NCBI GenBank assembly: GCA_963585895.1
Contig: OY757939.1
Span: 24,665,722 to 24,729,721, forward strand
Direction of reading: 5' to 3'
Source of the DNA: Sepioteuthis lessoniana
Taxonomy: Eukaryota; Mollusca; Cephalopoda; Myopsida; Loliginidae
DNA: 64,000 nt
Position 1 is the first letter of the stretch, and each line of letters starts with the position of its first letter. Shown piece after piece: positions 42,251 to 51,894 of this stretch. Below the pieces are notes generated by a model, which worked only from the letters and a program-made list of their open reading frames with translations, did no database searches and had not been told where the DNA came from. The position numbers and the translations under genes were made by a program.

Positions 42251-42320
<70 letters not shown>
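42250..42320. repeat. (AT)n-(GT)n
   Basis: Pure compound microsatellite. Confidence 0.95.
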
Positions 42321-42324
<4 letters not shown>

Positions 42325-42559
42325 CAGGATTTTGCATTAAATAACTAACTATGGTTTATACGTCACAAAACCAAACCAATCAAACTATATATCTAGCCCT
42401 ACACACTACCACGCCAAACGCCACAGTATCACAATGTCTATTTTGTATGTTTAATTTCGACGACACATAATAAAGTGAAATTTTTATCGAAAAATTGTTA
42501 GATTAGTACTTATGAACAATTCTGTAGTTAGAGATTCGTTTTTATTTATTTATTTATTT

Positions 42560-42740
42560 ATTTTTTAATAGCACATCAACCTTAAAGAAAGAGAGTTGTG
42601 CTTATATACAAACCATAGATCCGGGGATTCATATCTTTCCATATTAGTCGGAAAGGGAAAGTATTAGCGCAACTGGGGTTCGAACTCTGTTCCTCTGATG
42701 TTATAGTCCAGCACGTTTGCTACTACGCCACGGGGACTCC
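42560..42740 (-). mobile_element. SINE-A-like, diverged
   Basis: The minus strand has CCCCGTGGCGTAGTAGC, GAGTTCGAACCCCAGTTGCG and GGTTGATGTGC, in SINE-A order with worn body and tail. Confidence 0.6.
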
Positions 42741-42849
42741 TTCCAGATACACATAAATATAGGTAGATAAGAAAACACGAACGACAGGTTTTCACATAGT
42801 TGATTATTTCGAATGACTAGATCAGACCTAAGTGCCCTTTTCATGTTTA

Positions 42850-43970
42850 GTTTGTTTGATTTCGTTTTATGGCATATCAATCATTGTTGGTTATTTAAAG
42901 CCAAATCGTATTTTTGCATATATATTAAATACATTATTTGTAAATACTTTTTGTTGATATAAACAGTTAAATGCCCAAAAAGTTCTATTTCTAACAATTC
43001 AATTTATCATAAGTTAAATGGTTCCAAGTATTGCTATGTATCATTAACAATTCTATTAGATATCAACCATTTGTCTAAAATTAGTTAAATGATCCACCAG
43101 TTCTATTTCTAACATTTCGATTTTGTCAATCATTTGTTTGCAATCAGTTTAAATATCAGACAGTTCTGTTTGACACAGAGTTAGCACATAGTAGGTTCCT
43201 ATCTTTGGGTTAAATGGAACTGTCTTACTCAGGGTCAGAGTAGACCTGTGAGTAATGTCATTGAAAAGATACTCTGCATTCCCCAAAGCTCCAGCATTAC
43301 TGGAGTTCTACCATCAGATTATGTTGTATAGCCATGATACAACTATATATATACATATACATGCGGAAACATAATCAACAATAACGACGAACGAACACAC
43401 TTCTCTAGAAAAATATACCTCTCACACTTTATTCTCGAAAGGGTTGCGAAAGGGTTGATGTTGGTTATGTGTGAGAGGTGAGTTGGAGACGGAACAGACT
43501 GCAACATATTGACCCCAAGTTCCTCTGTATTATAGCAGTACTTCTTCCTCATCCTGCTGGGCTGCTCAACCAGGGTCCTGAGGGTCCAAGCCCTCTGTCT
43601 GGCGCTGGCTCTTACTATGGCATCTTGTCCCCAACTGCGGCTGGAACTCGAACTGTGACCGCAACTCGAACTGAACTCTGCCTGCCTCGAACTCCAACTA
43701 ACTCAAACCGTCTGTGGCACCAGGTTATGTAATTGTTTGACTTCCACCTGCTTCCTGTGGGTGTCGCATTCACCTAATTCAACCCGTCCACAGGTCAAGG
43801 TGATCTCCCGATATCTTCGACATGATGCACCTGTTTCTTGATTGAGGGCTCGGTCGAAGGTCATTATGTTACAATTATTTTGTGTCATATCTAGGAATCT
43901 TGTCTGGCATGTCTTACCCCTCAGCAGAGATGCAGTTACTGTATTTTACAGCCCCGGCCGACTGGGATGT
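42850..43970 (-). mobile_element. Family L split by a solo LTR
   Basis: Tail GTTTTATGGCATATCAATCA..TTGGTTATTTAAAG at 42868, internal units and head to CCATCAGATTA (43321). The head continues at 43878 (TTTTGTGTCATATCTAGG) and ends GCCGACTGGGA at 43970. Confidence 0.85.
43322..43873 (-). mobile_element. Solo LTR, 552 bp, with 4-bp target-site duplication
   Basis: The block interrupting L starts TGTTGTATAGCC and ends ATGTTACA, so it has TG...CA ends. ATTA occurs at 43318-43321 and 43874-43877. On the minus strand it has CTATAATACAG (about 43526-43536) and AATAAA (complement at 43428-43433), giving the U3-R-U5 order. Comparison with intact L copies makes the boundaries firm. Superfamily (Gypsy or other) cannot be assigned without internal sequence. 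Confidence 0.8.
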
Positions 43971-43974
43971 TTTC

Positions 43975-44285
43975 ATGTTTAAAGATTACGTTTACATTAG
44001 TTGTCTCGTAATAAGGCCACATTAGATATATTTTAGTATGTTTGCAATAAAATCTAAAGTCTGTTAGTAAGTAAGTTTCTCCAAATTGAATCAATATTTT
44101 CAAATTAAAAGAGTGTAAAATTTTTTCTAATCTTTTTATGACATTCTGTGAATTGTATTTTTCTTTAAATAAAAATTTGGGAGATCATGTTTCAAGGGGA
44201 AGAACGTAATTTCAGTTAGTCTCTTTCCAAGGCCGAGGAAGGCTGCACTTGATTGTTTAGAAGGTCACTTGTATGCTCAAGGCCA
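43975..44285. other. Unassigned sequence
   Basis: No element or gene recognised. Confidence 0.45.
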
Positions 44286-44289
44286 CATG

Positions 44290-44480
44290 TTCTCTAACAA
44301 TGCTCAACATAAATGCAGTATTTAATATTTATGTATAAAGAGAATTTGCTATTAAATAACCTACAATGGTTGATATGCCATAAAACCTAAACAAACCAAA
44401 CCCTATATATTTAATATATATGTATAATAAAGATTTGGCGTTTAATAACTCTCAAAGGCTGATATACTTTTAAACAAAAG
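44290..44480 (+). mobile_element. Two tandem L tails
   Basis: CTATTAAATAACC..ATGGTTGATATGCC and GGCGTTTAATAACTC..AGGCTGATATAC are separated by AAACC and TATATTTAATATATATGTAT. No head or body is present. Confidence 0.75.
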
Positions 44481-46105
44481 AACCTCAACTAATCGAAATT
44501 AGTTTGGAACATAATTCTTCTCATATATAAGTACGATGGAATAGCAACACTATTAAAATCAGAACTTCACAAACTTTTTATTTAATGCACAACTTGTAAC
44601 CAAATTTCGTTTTCATTTACCCTCAAATAGATTAATTGAAATTCTAATAACAAAATATAGTTAATTCACCAGTGTTTAACAAAACTCAAATGAAAGAAGA
44701 GTCAGCAAACTATGAATGAAAACGCTTCTATAATTCTTGAATCACTCTGCAATGGGAAAAGATATGTTTGATGGGCACTGAAGGTACTTGAATATTACAT
44801 TGCAGGTTCATCAGTTTAAGTTACAAATGAACGAGTTCTATATTCAAAGTGCTTTTCTACTAGCATAGTAAATAATTCACATAGATAAACCCAGATTCTT
44901 AAATGCACAATCTCGGAAAAGCTTATAAAATGGGCTCAATAGTTGCACTTATCTTGAGATATTTTGCGACAAATTTTTCTTTCATTCTGTAATATCCAAT
45001 TCCATTAAATGTTTACATATACTTCGCTTCAAGATCAAACGCCATTTTGATAAATTCTTCTTTAAGAAAGGTGTCTAAATCTTCACTTTCCACTTCAAGA
45101 TCCAGTGGAGAAATAATCCATTCAGGAATTTCCATCTTCAAAGATCTTTTCATCGACTTTTAAAGTCTCCTTGCAAATTCTTAATGCACTTTATATTGAT
45201 AAGCAAATCATTATTCAAAACATTTTCATCTGAATGCTCTCTATGCAATGTTCTGTTCTTTTACTTCTTACACTATCACCAATCATCCAGATCCTCTTTT
45301 GTGTTTTTTACGTTCTTGTGTTTCCGCTGGCCGTGCATCTTCTCGCCGACGTCTTGTATCGTCTTGTTCATTTGTCGTCTTTTGTCATTATCTCGACTGT
45401 TTTTAAGTTCTCCTTTTCAGAGATAAATACATCCACATATTTATTAATGATAGGTTGCATATACCTTATTACCCACTTCATTCATTGTCGGGGAGTCAGA
45501 GATCAGAGCATAGTAGGAATTCGATACGCTCATTGAAGCGATTTTTCTGCTGACCGAAGTGATGCCTTTTTCTTAATTTCCTAGTATCATTTATCACGTG
45601 AATTTCTCGTCCAATGGAAGCCAAACTCTTAAATGATCTAAGGGTCATCAGCTATCAATTACAACGGTTTCTGTCATCGTTTTAGCCACATACCAAATGA
45701 AATATTTCGCCAATGTATTAATTATCATATAAAGGAAAAAAAAATGTACAAATTACTGAAATTTGCGTCAGTGTATATGTGACTTGTATAAACTAAGTTT
45801 AACCTGGATAAATAAAGGGATTTATAAATACCAAAAAGTAGATTTACCCACTGTAAACCTCTATGGTTTCTTTCACTCGGTCAAAATTTTATCTTAGTTC
45901 AAGGGACAATATGGATCATTTCGAGAAGCCCTACCCGTGAATAGATGAGTGTTGATAGACTTTGCTTGAAAATCGAAAGTTATTTTATTGAAATAACTTT
46001 TTTTAAGAAAAGAGTCTAAATTTGCACTTTCCACTGCAACATCGTTCGCTTATTTTACTATCCCGTGAGTTTAGAACGGGCCGTATATAAACGACACATG
46101 GATAT
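44481..46105. other. Long unassigned AT-rich stretch
   Basis: The 80- and 100-residue frames at 45184-45536 overlap in different frames and show no domain. Parts (44930-45480) resemble segments of the MITE-like element at 48060-48280 (GGTTGCAT...CTTATTA). A short repeated phrase, TTAAGAAA..GTCTAAAT...CACTTTCCACT, occurs at 45062-45095 and 46000-46036. Confidence 0.45.
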
Positions 46106-46109
46106 TGGC

Positions 46110-46555
46110 CATCATCATCATCATCATCTTGTCCCGCTGCCTGCACAGATCTCCCACACCCTCTCTTGACATCCGTATATATCGTCAATCACACCCGAGA
46201 GGTCTCCAAGGCTATATTCAGTATCGGCACAGGGCTGTTGTATATAAGTTCTAGCTGGTCGTCCTGCCTTTGTTCATTCATGTGAAGGGGTCCACAGGAA
46301 TATATCGCTTATGAGTTCGCCCTTACTTCTCCAGCAGTGTCCTGCATGTCAGGTTCGTCTAACTTTGATAGTATTTGTGATAGGTGATAGGTAGCCGTAC
46401 AGCTACTGTTTTGTAGGGTGTTGCCTCCGCGACTTGTTCATTATTGCTCGCAGCATTCTTGTGTAATTGCCGCCAAGCTTTTTCTCTAAAGATTTACTTA
46501 GCGTCCATGTCGTGCATCCATATCGCAGCATCGACACGACCGCTGCTTGGAATCA
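46110..46555 (-). pseudogene. RTE-like LINE 3' fragment
   Basis: The (ATC)n tail lies at 46111-46127. The minus strand encodes, with breaks, KSLEKKLGGNYTRMLRAIMN-like text, RRTLHAGH.WR and GRPARTYIQQP. It lies head-to-head with the plus-strand copy at 47066-47832. Confidence 0.75.
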
Positions 46556-46801
46556 AGCATTCTACTAGAAGTACGATATCTAGTAATGAGTCTACATAAT
46601 GAAGAGATTTTTTTCCTGATACTCTTCTCAAAGACCTCGGAATCTCCAAGAACAAGAGAGGCATACATCTTACTTTTATTGTGGTTAAGGTTTATAGTGT
46701 TCTGCATCTCAGTCGCATCGAACCCGAAATTGGAAAGATTCATAGAAAAAATCAGATTGGCTCTCTGAGCAATTGATCCACAACATAACGATCCGTCGAA
46801 T
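46556..46801. other. Unassigned segment between two RTE-like copies
   Basis: The minus frame at 46498-46743 reads through RTE text into unknown sequence. 46680-46800 may be the 5' part of the plus-strand LINE, but I cannot confirm it. Confidence 0.35.
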
Positions 46802-46816
46802 CATAGATGAAGTTCG

Positions 46817-47050
46817 GGGGTGTCCTCATGGTGTAATGGTTAAAGCGATGGACTGCGGAATCATAGTACGCGAGTTCGAACTCCAGTCGCGCTATTACGT
46901 TCACTTTCCCAAATACCCTTGGGAAAGGCATGAACCCCCTTATCCTCCCAGCTATGGTTTAAATAGTACAACTACTGTTCTTCTAGGAGAATGGCTTTGG
47001 CATTAAATAACCTACAAAGGTTGATATGCCATTAAACAAAGAAACCAAAC
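46817..47050 (+). mobile_element. SINE-A with 15-bp exact target-site duplication
   Basis: All parts are well preserved: GGTGTCCTCATGGTGTAATG, GAGTTCGAACTCCAGTCGCG, ACGTTCACTTTC, CCCAGCTATGGTTTAAATAG, GGCATTAAATAACC-TACAAA-GGTTGATATGCC, AAACAAAGAAACCAAAC. CATAGATGAAGTTCG flanks it at 46802-46816 and 47051-47065. The best-defined copy for a consensus. Confidence 0.95.
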
Positions 47051-47065
47051 CATAGATGAAGTTCG

Positions 47066-47832
47066 CGCAAAAAACTTCGAGGCAACACCCTTGTTGTACA
47101 CCTACCCAAGTTGAATCCCTGCTGCATAGCCTGGAGCAGACAGCAGGAGGCATAGGCCTCCGCATGAATATATAATAAATGGAGTACCTGTGTTTTAATT
47201 AAGAAGGTGACATATCCACTCTAAACGATGGTTCTCTGAAATTAGTGGACAAGTTGAAGTTCCTGAACAGCAGTGTCTTACCTACTAAAATGCTATCAAT
47301 ATGTGCCTAGCCAAAGTATGAATTGCTATCGATAGGCTACGGTAATATGGAAGTCTGATCTACCTGAGAAATAAAAACGGAATTTCTCCCTAGCAGCGGT
47401 TGGGTCAATACTACCGTACGGATGCACCACATAGACATTGACAAAACACATTGAGAAAAAGCTTGAGGAAACTGCATAAGAATGCTATATTGAACAAATC
47501 CTCGAAGCAAAAATGACAAAACAACAGTTGTACGGCCACTTACCTCTCGTCTCTAAAACCATCTTAATAAAACGAACAAGACATGCGGGACACTCTTGAA
47601 GAAGTACGGACAAACTCATAAATGACGTTCTCCGATGGACCTCTCCATATGGACGTGCTACTATTGGCCGACCAACAAGAACTTACCTACAACACCTCTG
47701 TGCGGACATAAGATGTAATCTGGAGGACTTGATGGGAGCAATGGATGGTAGGGACGAATGGGGAGATAGATAGAGAGAGAGAGAGAGTAAGGGAAATCCG
47801 TACTAGCAAGGCGAGTTGATGATGATGATGAT
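47066..47832 (+). pseudogene. RTE-like LINE, longer fragment
   Basis: In plus frames, with many breaks: LLHSLEQTAGGIGLRMNI, YLCFN.EGDISTL, SLKLVDKLKFL, then MDAPH-like, NAILNKSSKQ, QLYGHLPLVS, RTRHAGHS, then SPYGRATIGRPTRTYLQHLC, EDLMGAMDGRDEWG and (GATGAT)n at 47817-47832. It begins further 5' than most copies here. SINE-A (46817-47050) entered at or near its 5' part. Confidence 0.7.
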
Positions 47833-48059
47833 AAAGGAATTTATAATTATAAACAAGGAAATTCACTCCCTGGGGACCCCGATGATTCTATTCCTGGCAA
47901 AATAGAAATAGAAAAATTTAACCTCAGGGATCTACAAAGACCAATAACAGAAGCATTGGTTTAAATAATTATCATCTACAATAGTGATTCTTCGTAATCT
48001 CATTCAATAAATGAGGGGAGTCTTTTTACACGGGTGGGACCTCTAATACAGGATCTTTC
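47833..48059. other. Unassigned sequence
   Basis: No element recognised. Confidence 0.4.
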
Positions 48060-48280
48060 AAAATAGATGCAACCTATTTATATGATAACGATTATTATTG
48101 AGACAAGCGCAATGGTGGTCATTTGGAACACGTCCTGTAAAGATGCATCCTTTAAGCTAGAGACATTAAATCAATGTTCTTTTGAATTGTCATTATATCA
48201 GCTTCCAGGACATGCAATCTTTTTTGAGTTTCTTGTTTCAGTAATAAATCCTTATCTTATTAATGGGTTGCATCTATTTT
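48060..48280. mobile_element. MITE-like element with terminal inverted repeats
   Basis: AAAATAGATGCAACC (48060-48074) and GGTTGCATCTATTTT (48266-48280) are exact inverted ends, and similarity continues inward for about 40 bases. Length 221 bases. The 71-codon frame inside is unlikely to be a protein. Target-site duplication not clear. Confidence 0.65.
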
Positions 48281-48479
48281 GAGATAGTTTTCAATGATTT
48301 TGCCTCCAAATAATTAGTGACGTAAAATATTTTTTCTTTTCTTGTCCAAGGCATTGTGGTCGAGTATTAATAGTTGTTAATGTATCATTTTCACATCTAA
48401 AACAAAAAGGAACACAACATCACTATTGTAGACTTATTAGAAGTCACATGGGTCCTTTGTATATTGAAACACCCTGTAT

Positions 48480-49100
48480 ATACGTGGGTCATTAAATAAA
48501 AGAGAAAAAAGCTATATAATTTTTTCTGAAATTTTCTCGATGAATGTAAAGTCTACAATGTTTGAAATTGGTTTTGAGCAAAAATTATCTTAATCTCGCG
48601 AAAATATTTGCTTTGGGACTATTCAAAATTGCAGTAAATCAAACAGAGTGTTCCATGAATAAACAGATATCTATAATCAGATTTTTATTTGCTGAGTAAT
48701 GCAAATATGCTAATTTTACCGAAGAAGGTGTGATGTGTTCGGAAAAAAAAATTTCTAGACAAAAGAATGTTTACAAATGGGCTAAACGTGGGTTTTCCAC
48801 TACAAACACGAGTCGAAAAGACAGTTCATGGAGTGGAAACACACTGACTCTCCAGTAAATAAAAAGTTCAGGTCGCAGTGATCTATAAAGAAGGTGATGC
48901 AGGTAGTCTTCTGGGACATGAAAGGACCGATCACAATTGATATTTTTTAAAAGGTGCAAATGGAAACAGTGCTTCCAATTGCAAAGTCGCTGCGCAAAGT
49001 TCCCTTTATTTACTCATTGAACGACCGTCGTATCAATTAGAATTAATCCCTGCTTTTCTTGCGTGCGTGCGTGCGTGCATCCTGGTTTGGATAAAGCTAT
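48480..49100 (+). pseudogene. Mariner transposase relic
   Basis: One plus frame reads TWVFHYKHESKRQFMEW, SPVNKKFRSQ, stop, SIKKVMQVVFWDMKGPITID, stop. This is the segment after the first catalytic Asp of a mariner transposase. The expected GDETW is changed to G-stop-TW, so the first Asp is lost. Fragments of the N-terminal part (FLFAE.CKYANFTEE) lie upstream, and the second and third Asp regions are absent. TACGTGGGTCATTAAATAA at 48481 could be the worn 5' terminal repeat. Confidence 0.7.
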
Positions 49101-49450
49101 ATTTTCGCTAAAGAAACCCCAACAAAAAATTAAAATAGAAGGAAAAGAAAAAGTTTTTAAAAAATCGTGTTTGATATTACAAAGCAATGCGATATATAGA
49201 CACTTATGACAAAAAATAGACGGATGCGTCCAAATCAACAGGTGCTTGGATAGCTAAATATAGATGAGTAAAATGTCAACGAAAAGATGGCATTTTTTTT
49301 CTCCTTTCATTCAACGGTGGGAAAAATTCCATCATCTAAGTATAGATGAGTAAAATGTCAACTAAAAGGTGAAAAAAAAAAAAATTAATGCTACGTTTTG
49401 GTTATCCATCGACAGCCGATGACAAAAAATAAAAAGTACTTCCGTACTTC
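49101..49450. other. Unassigned sequence with a short direct repeat
   Basis: TAGATGAGTAAAATGTCAAC occurs at 49261-49280 and 49343-49362, 82 bases apart. Nothing else recognised. Confidence 0.5.
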
Positions 49451-49454
49451 CGAA

Positions 49455-49815
49455 GCTGCTTGCGGCAAAACGGTTAAGAGTCTTAAGTTTAAATCCTGGA
49501 CGAACCTGTAGTCGTTTCACTTCACTTTAACGCACTTGATAAAGACATGGATTCATATCTCTTCCCTAGCTCCAGTTATGGATATAATTGTAGGGTAGGC
49601 TAGGCTCTTTTAAGTGGATTGGGTGAATACTTGATTATATTAAGATGCTTTCTGGGCTCTGTACATACTTCGTTATAAGCAGATATTTACTGGGTTCTTC
49701 AGGCTTTGTAAAGCAAACCGTCAAAGAGAAAAAAATTCTAAATTCAAACAAGCAGTGCTCAACTTGGAAATGACCTTGTGCTGCAGCCCATCTGCAGGGA
49801 AGGGGTTGGGTAAAT
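49455..49815 (+). mobile_element. SINE-C copy
   Basis: AGTTTAAATCCTGGACGAAC, ATGGATTCATATCTCTTCCC, GGGTTCTTCAGGCTTTG, CTAAATTCAAACAAG, GAAATGACCTTGTGCTGCAG and AAGGGGTTGGGTAAATAG follow the family order. It contains extra sequence in the middle compared with 19370-19655. Confidence 0.7.
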
Positions 49816-50055
49816 AGACGCTTACAAACAACGTGTACTTACGCTAAACTGATGTTTGAATTAGAATTGTTTGACTAAACTGAGTAGCTTGAAATAGAAA
49901 TGTTTTTGACAATTAAACAGTGTACTCATGCTAAACTGAATTGTTTGAAATAGAATTGTTTATTTGTATAAAAATAGATTTGTAAAAAATAGATTTGGCA
50001 TTAAATAACCTACAAAGTTTGATATGCCATAAAACCCAACCAACCAACCAACCTT
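49816..50055 (+). mobile_element. Family L, 5'-truncated
   Basis: Three internal repeats, tail GGCATTAAATAACC-TACAAA-GTTTGATATGCC and (AACC)n. It abuts the SINE-C 3' end directly. Confidence 0.75.
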
Positions 50056-50289
50056 ACCAATTTAATATAATATTCTATTACATTAAGATTTATATACTTG
50101 CCCCTGGCTGGCTTGCATTTTTTGCTTGTAATAATAATACACAATGTTTTATCTAAAATTAAAATAAATAAAATATACTCTGAAAACTTCAAGATTGTAA
50201 CAACAGTAACAACAAAAAACAACAATAACAAAACAAAACGAAAAAAAAAACAAACAAACTTCACCGACAGATCGAGAGATAAAATAAAA

Positions 50290-50630
50290 ATTTTTGCGCA
50301 CATTTGAATGGTATAAAGTATTTCTATCTAACACGAATAATTATGTTCAATATTAATCTTTTGTTTGCAGACAATGAAGTGGTTGCAAATATTGCTATTT
50401 AACATTAATTCTTTTCAACACTATTCATTCATTTCCACTTTGACCCAAAAATGAGACCCTGTTAATAATTATTACTCCGGGTCAGAGTCGACCAAGGAGT
50501 AATGGCAATGAAAGGGTACTCCACATTCCCCAAAGCCATCAAATGGTTCAGTGTCATATCCAGCGCAATAGTTAGAAGTCTTACCCATCTGAAAAGATGC
50601 AGTCTGTGTATTCTACAGTCTAAACCGAAA
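50290..50630 (-). mobile_element. Family L (L2 type), tail-less
   Basis: L2-type units (AAAGTATTTCTATCTAACAC) are followed by the head (ACTCCGGGTCAGAGTCGACC; CAGTCTGTGTATTCTACAGTC). The head segment between the two stem-loops is shortened. Confidence 0.7.
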
Positions 50631-50754
50631 AATCTGAAAAATGTTATAAAAACAAATAGAACTAATAATAGAAGCAAAAGGAGGAACTCTTCTCTGTAAT
50701 TTTTGTATTTGAACTAATAGAAAAATGAATAACCACAGCCCAGATATAAGTAAA

Positions 50755-50972
50755 TTTGGCGATACTAGAGGAATGCTTCTTTTTCAATAGCTACTACATC
50801 GAGGCGTAGCAGACGACACTACTCCTTTCCCTAGATTGCTCCACTTTACTCTCGATACGTACATTATGATGCCAATTGTTAAGCCAGGAGGTATCAAGTA
50901 CCATTTTTTGAGATTTGTTCTGCCACGACCTGGGATTGAACCCCGGTTTCCCGGGCCATAGACGAACACTTA
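50755..50972 (-). mobile_element. SINE-B copy
   Basis: The minus strand has GGTTCAATCCCAGGTCGTGG, GGTACTTGATACCTCCTGGC, TACGTATCGAGAGTAAAGTG and AGCTATTGAAAAAGAAGC. The 3' tail is missing. Confidence 0.75.
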
Positions 50973-51160
50973 GAACATAAATGAATGACATGCCTCTTAA
51001 CTGATATGTCTGTGCCAACAGATAAAAACAATCCTGTCAAATAATATAATAAAAATAAGTAAATAAAAAGACCTGGAAATAGAAATTGAAATAAAAGAAA
51101 AAGGTTTCACCTTTGTGAAGGATTGAAAGAAATCGATGATAAATCTGAATGATAATAGTA
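50973..51160. other. Unassigned sequence
   Basis: AT-rich; no element recognised. Confidence 0.4.
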
Positions 51161-51164
51161 AAAA

Positions 51165-51483
51165 AATGACTTTAAGACCAATTTAGTTAAAGCGAAAATC
51201 GATAAGACGTAGCAGAATGATAAATGGAGGTCATGCAGAAAAAGAGATAAAACGATTAATCATATAGTAAGCGAATGTAACAAACTAGCAAAAAAGGAGT
51301 ACAAGATAAGGTACGACTGGGTGGGAAAGGCGATCAACTACAAACTGTGCAAGAGATTGAATTCTGACTATTCTACCACATGCTATGTGCACAAACCAGA
51401 ATCTGTCTCCGAAGATGAGACTCATTAAATTCTCTGGGATTTTGAGATACAAACAGAACACCTAATGGCTAGACTAATCAATT

Positions 51484-51531
<48 letters not shown>

Positions 51532-51892
51532 TTGCCGTCTTATGGATTTTGTTGTTCTAGCAGACGACGGAGTGGAAATAAAAGAAAGCAAAAAGACAGA
51601 AAAATACTATGACATTGCCAGAGAACTAAAAAAAGCTGTGGAATATAAGGGTGATGCTGATACTTATTGCTAATCAGACGCTTGAAATGTTTCCAAAAGT
51701 CTTGGAAAAAAGATCGGGGGCAATTGGAAATCAGAGAAACTATCAAGACTACAGCATTGTTAAGATCAGCAAGAAAACTAAATAGAATCCAGGAAATATG
51801 AGGGGACTTCCTGTCACTCTGACACCAGTGAAAGACAAATAGATAAAATTGGCGGGAAAAACTCAGAATTAAGACAAATGGGTTGAAGGACA
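51165..51892 (+). pseudogene. R4-like LINE copy 1: zinc knuckle to C-terminus
   Basis: With breaks I read KAKIDKTQQNDKW, KTINHIVSECNKLAKKEYKI, RYDWVGKAINYKLCKR, YVHKPESVSEDETH, LWDFEIQTEHLMA, then a (GA)n microsatellite (51488-51530) where the catalytic RRPD stretch should be, then MDFVVLADDGVEIKES, KYYDIARELKKAVEY and ALLRSARKLNRIQE. The His-Cys spacing fits the CCHC knuckle that precedes the RLE in this LINE type. The catalytic PD has been lost to the (GA)n expansion. Confidence 0.75.
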
Positions 51893-51894
51893 AG

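Larger units (their letters stand above)
41017..42390 (+). mobile_element. Family L interrupted by SINE-A and by an LTR-like block
   Basis: Head 41017-41230 (GGCTAAGGCCGTAAAATACA; CTCTGAGTGG), internal repeats to 41309, SINE-A, internal repeats 41536-41707. After an LTR-like block and (AT)n-(GT)n, the tail GCATTAAATAACTAAC.ATGGTTTATACG with AAACCAAACC sits at 42330-42385. Confidence 0.7.

Noticed and set aside
45184-45536. 80- and 100-codon overlapping plus frames
   Set aside because: Hydrophobic AT-rich translations in two frames with no domain and no splice context.
46820-46900. tRNA gene
   Set aside because: A- and B-box-like words are present, but the sequence cannot fold as a full cloverleaf and is the head of SINE-A with tail and target duplication.
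48067-48282. 71-codon frame as a gene
   Set aside because: It coincides with a MITE-like element from end to end. The frame is more likely incidental.
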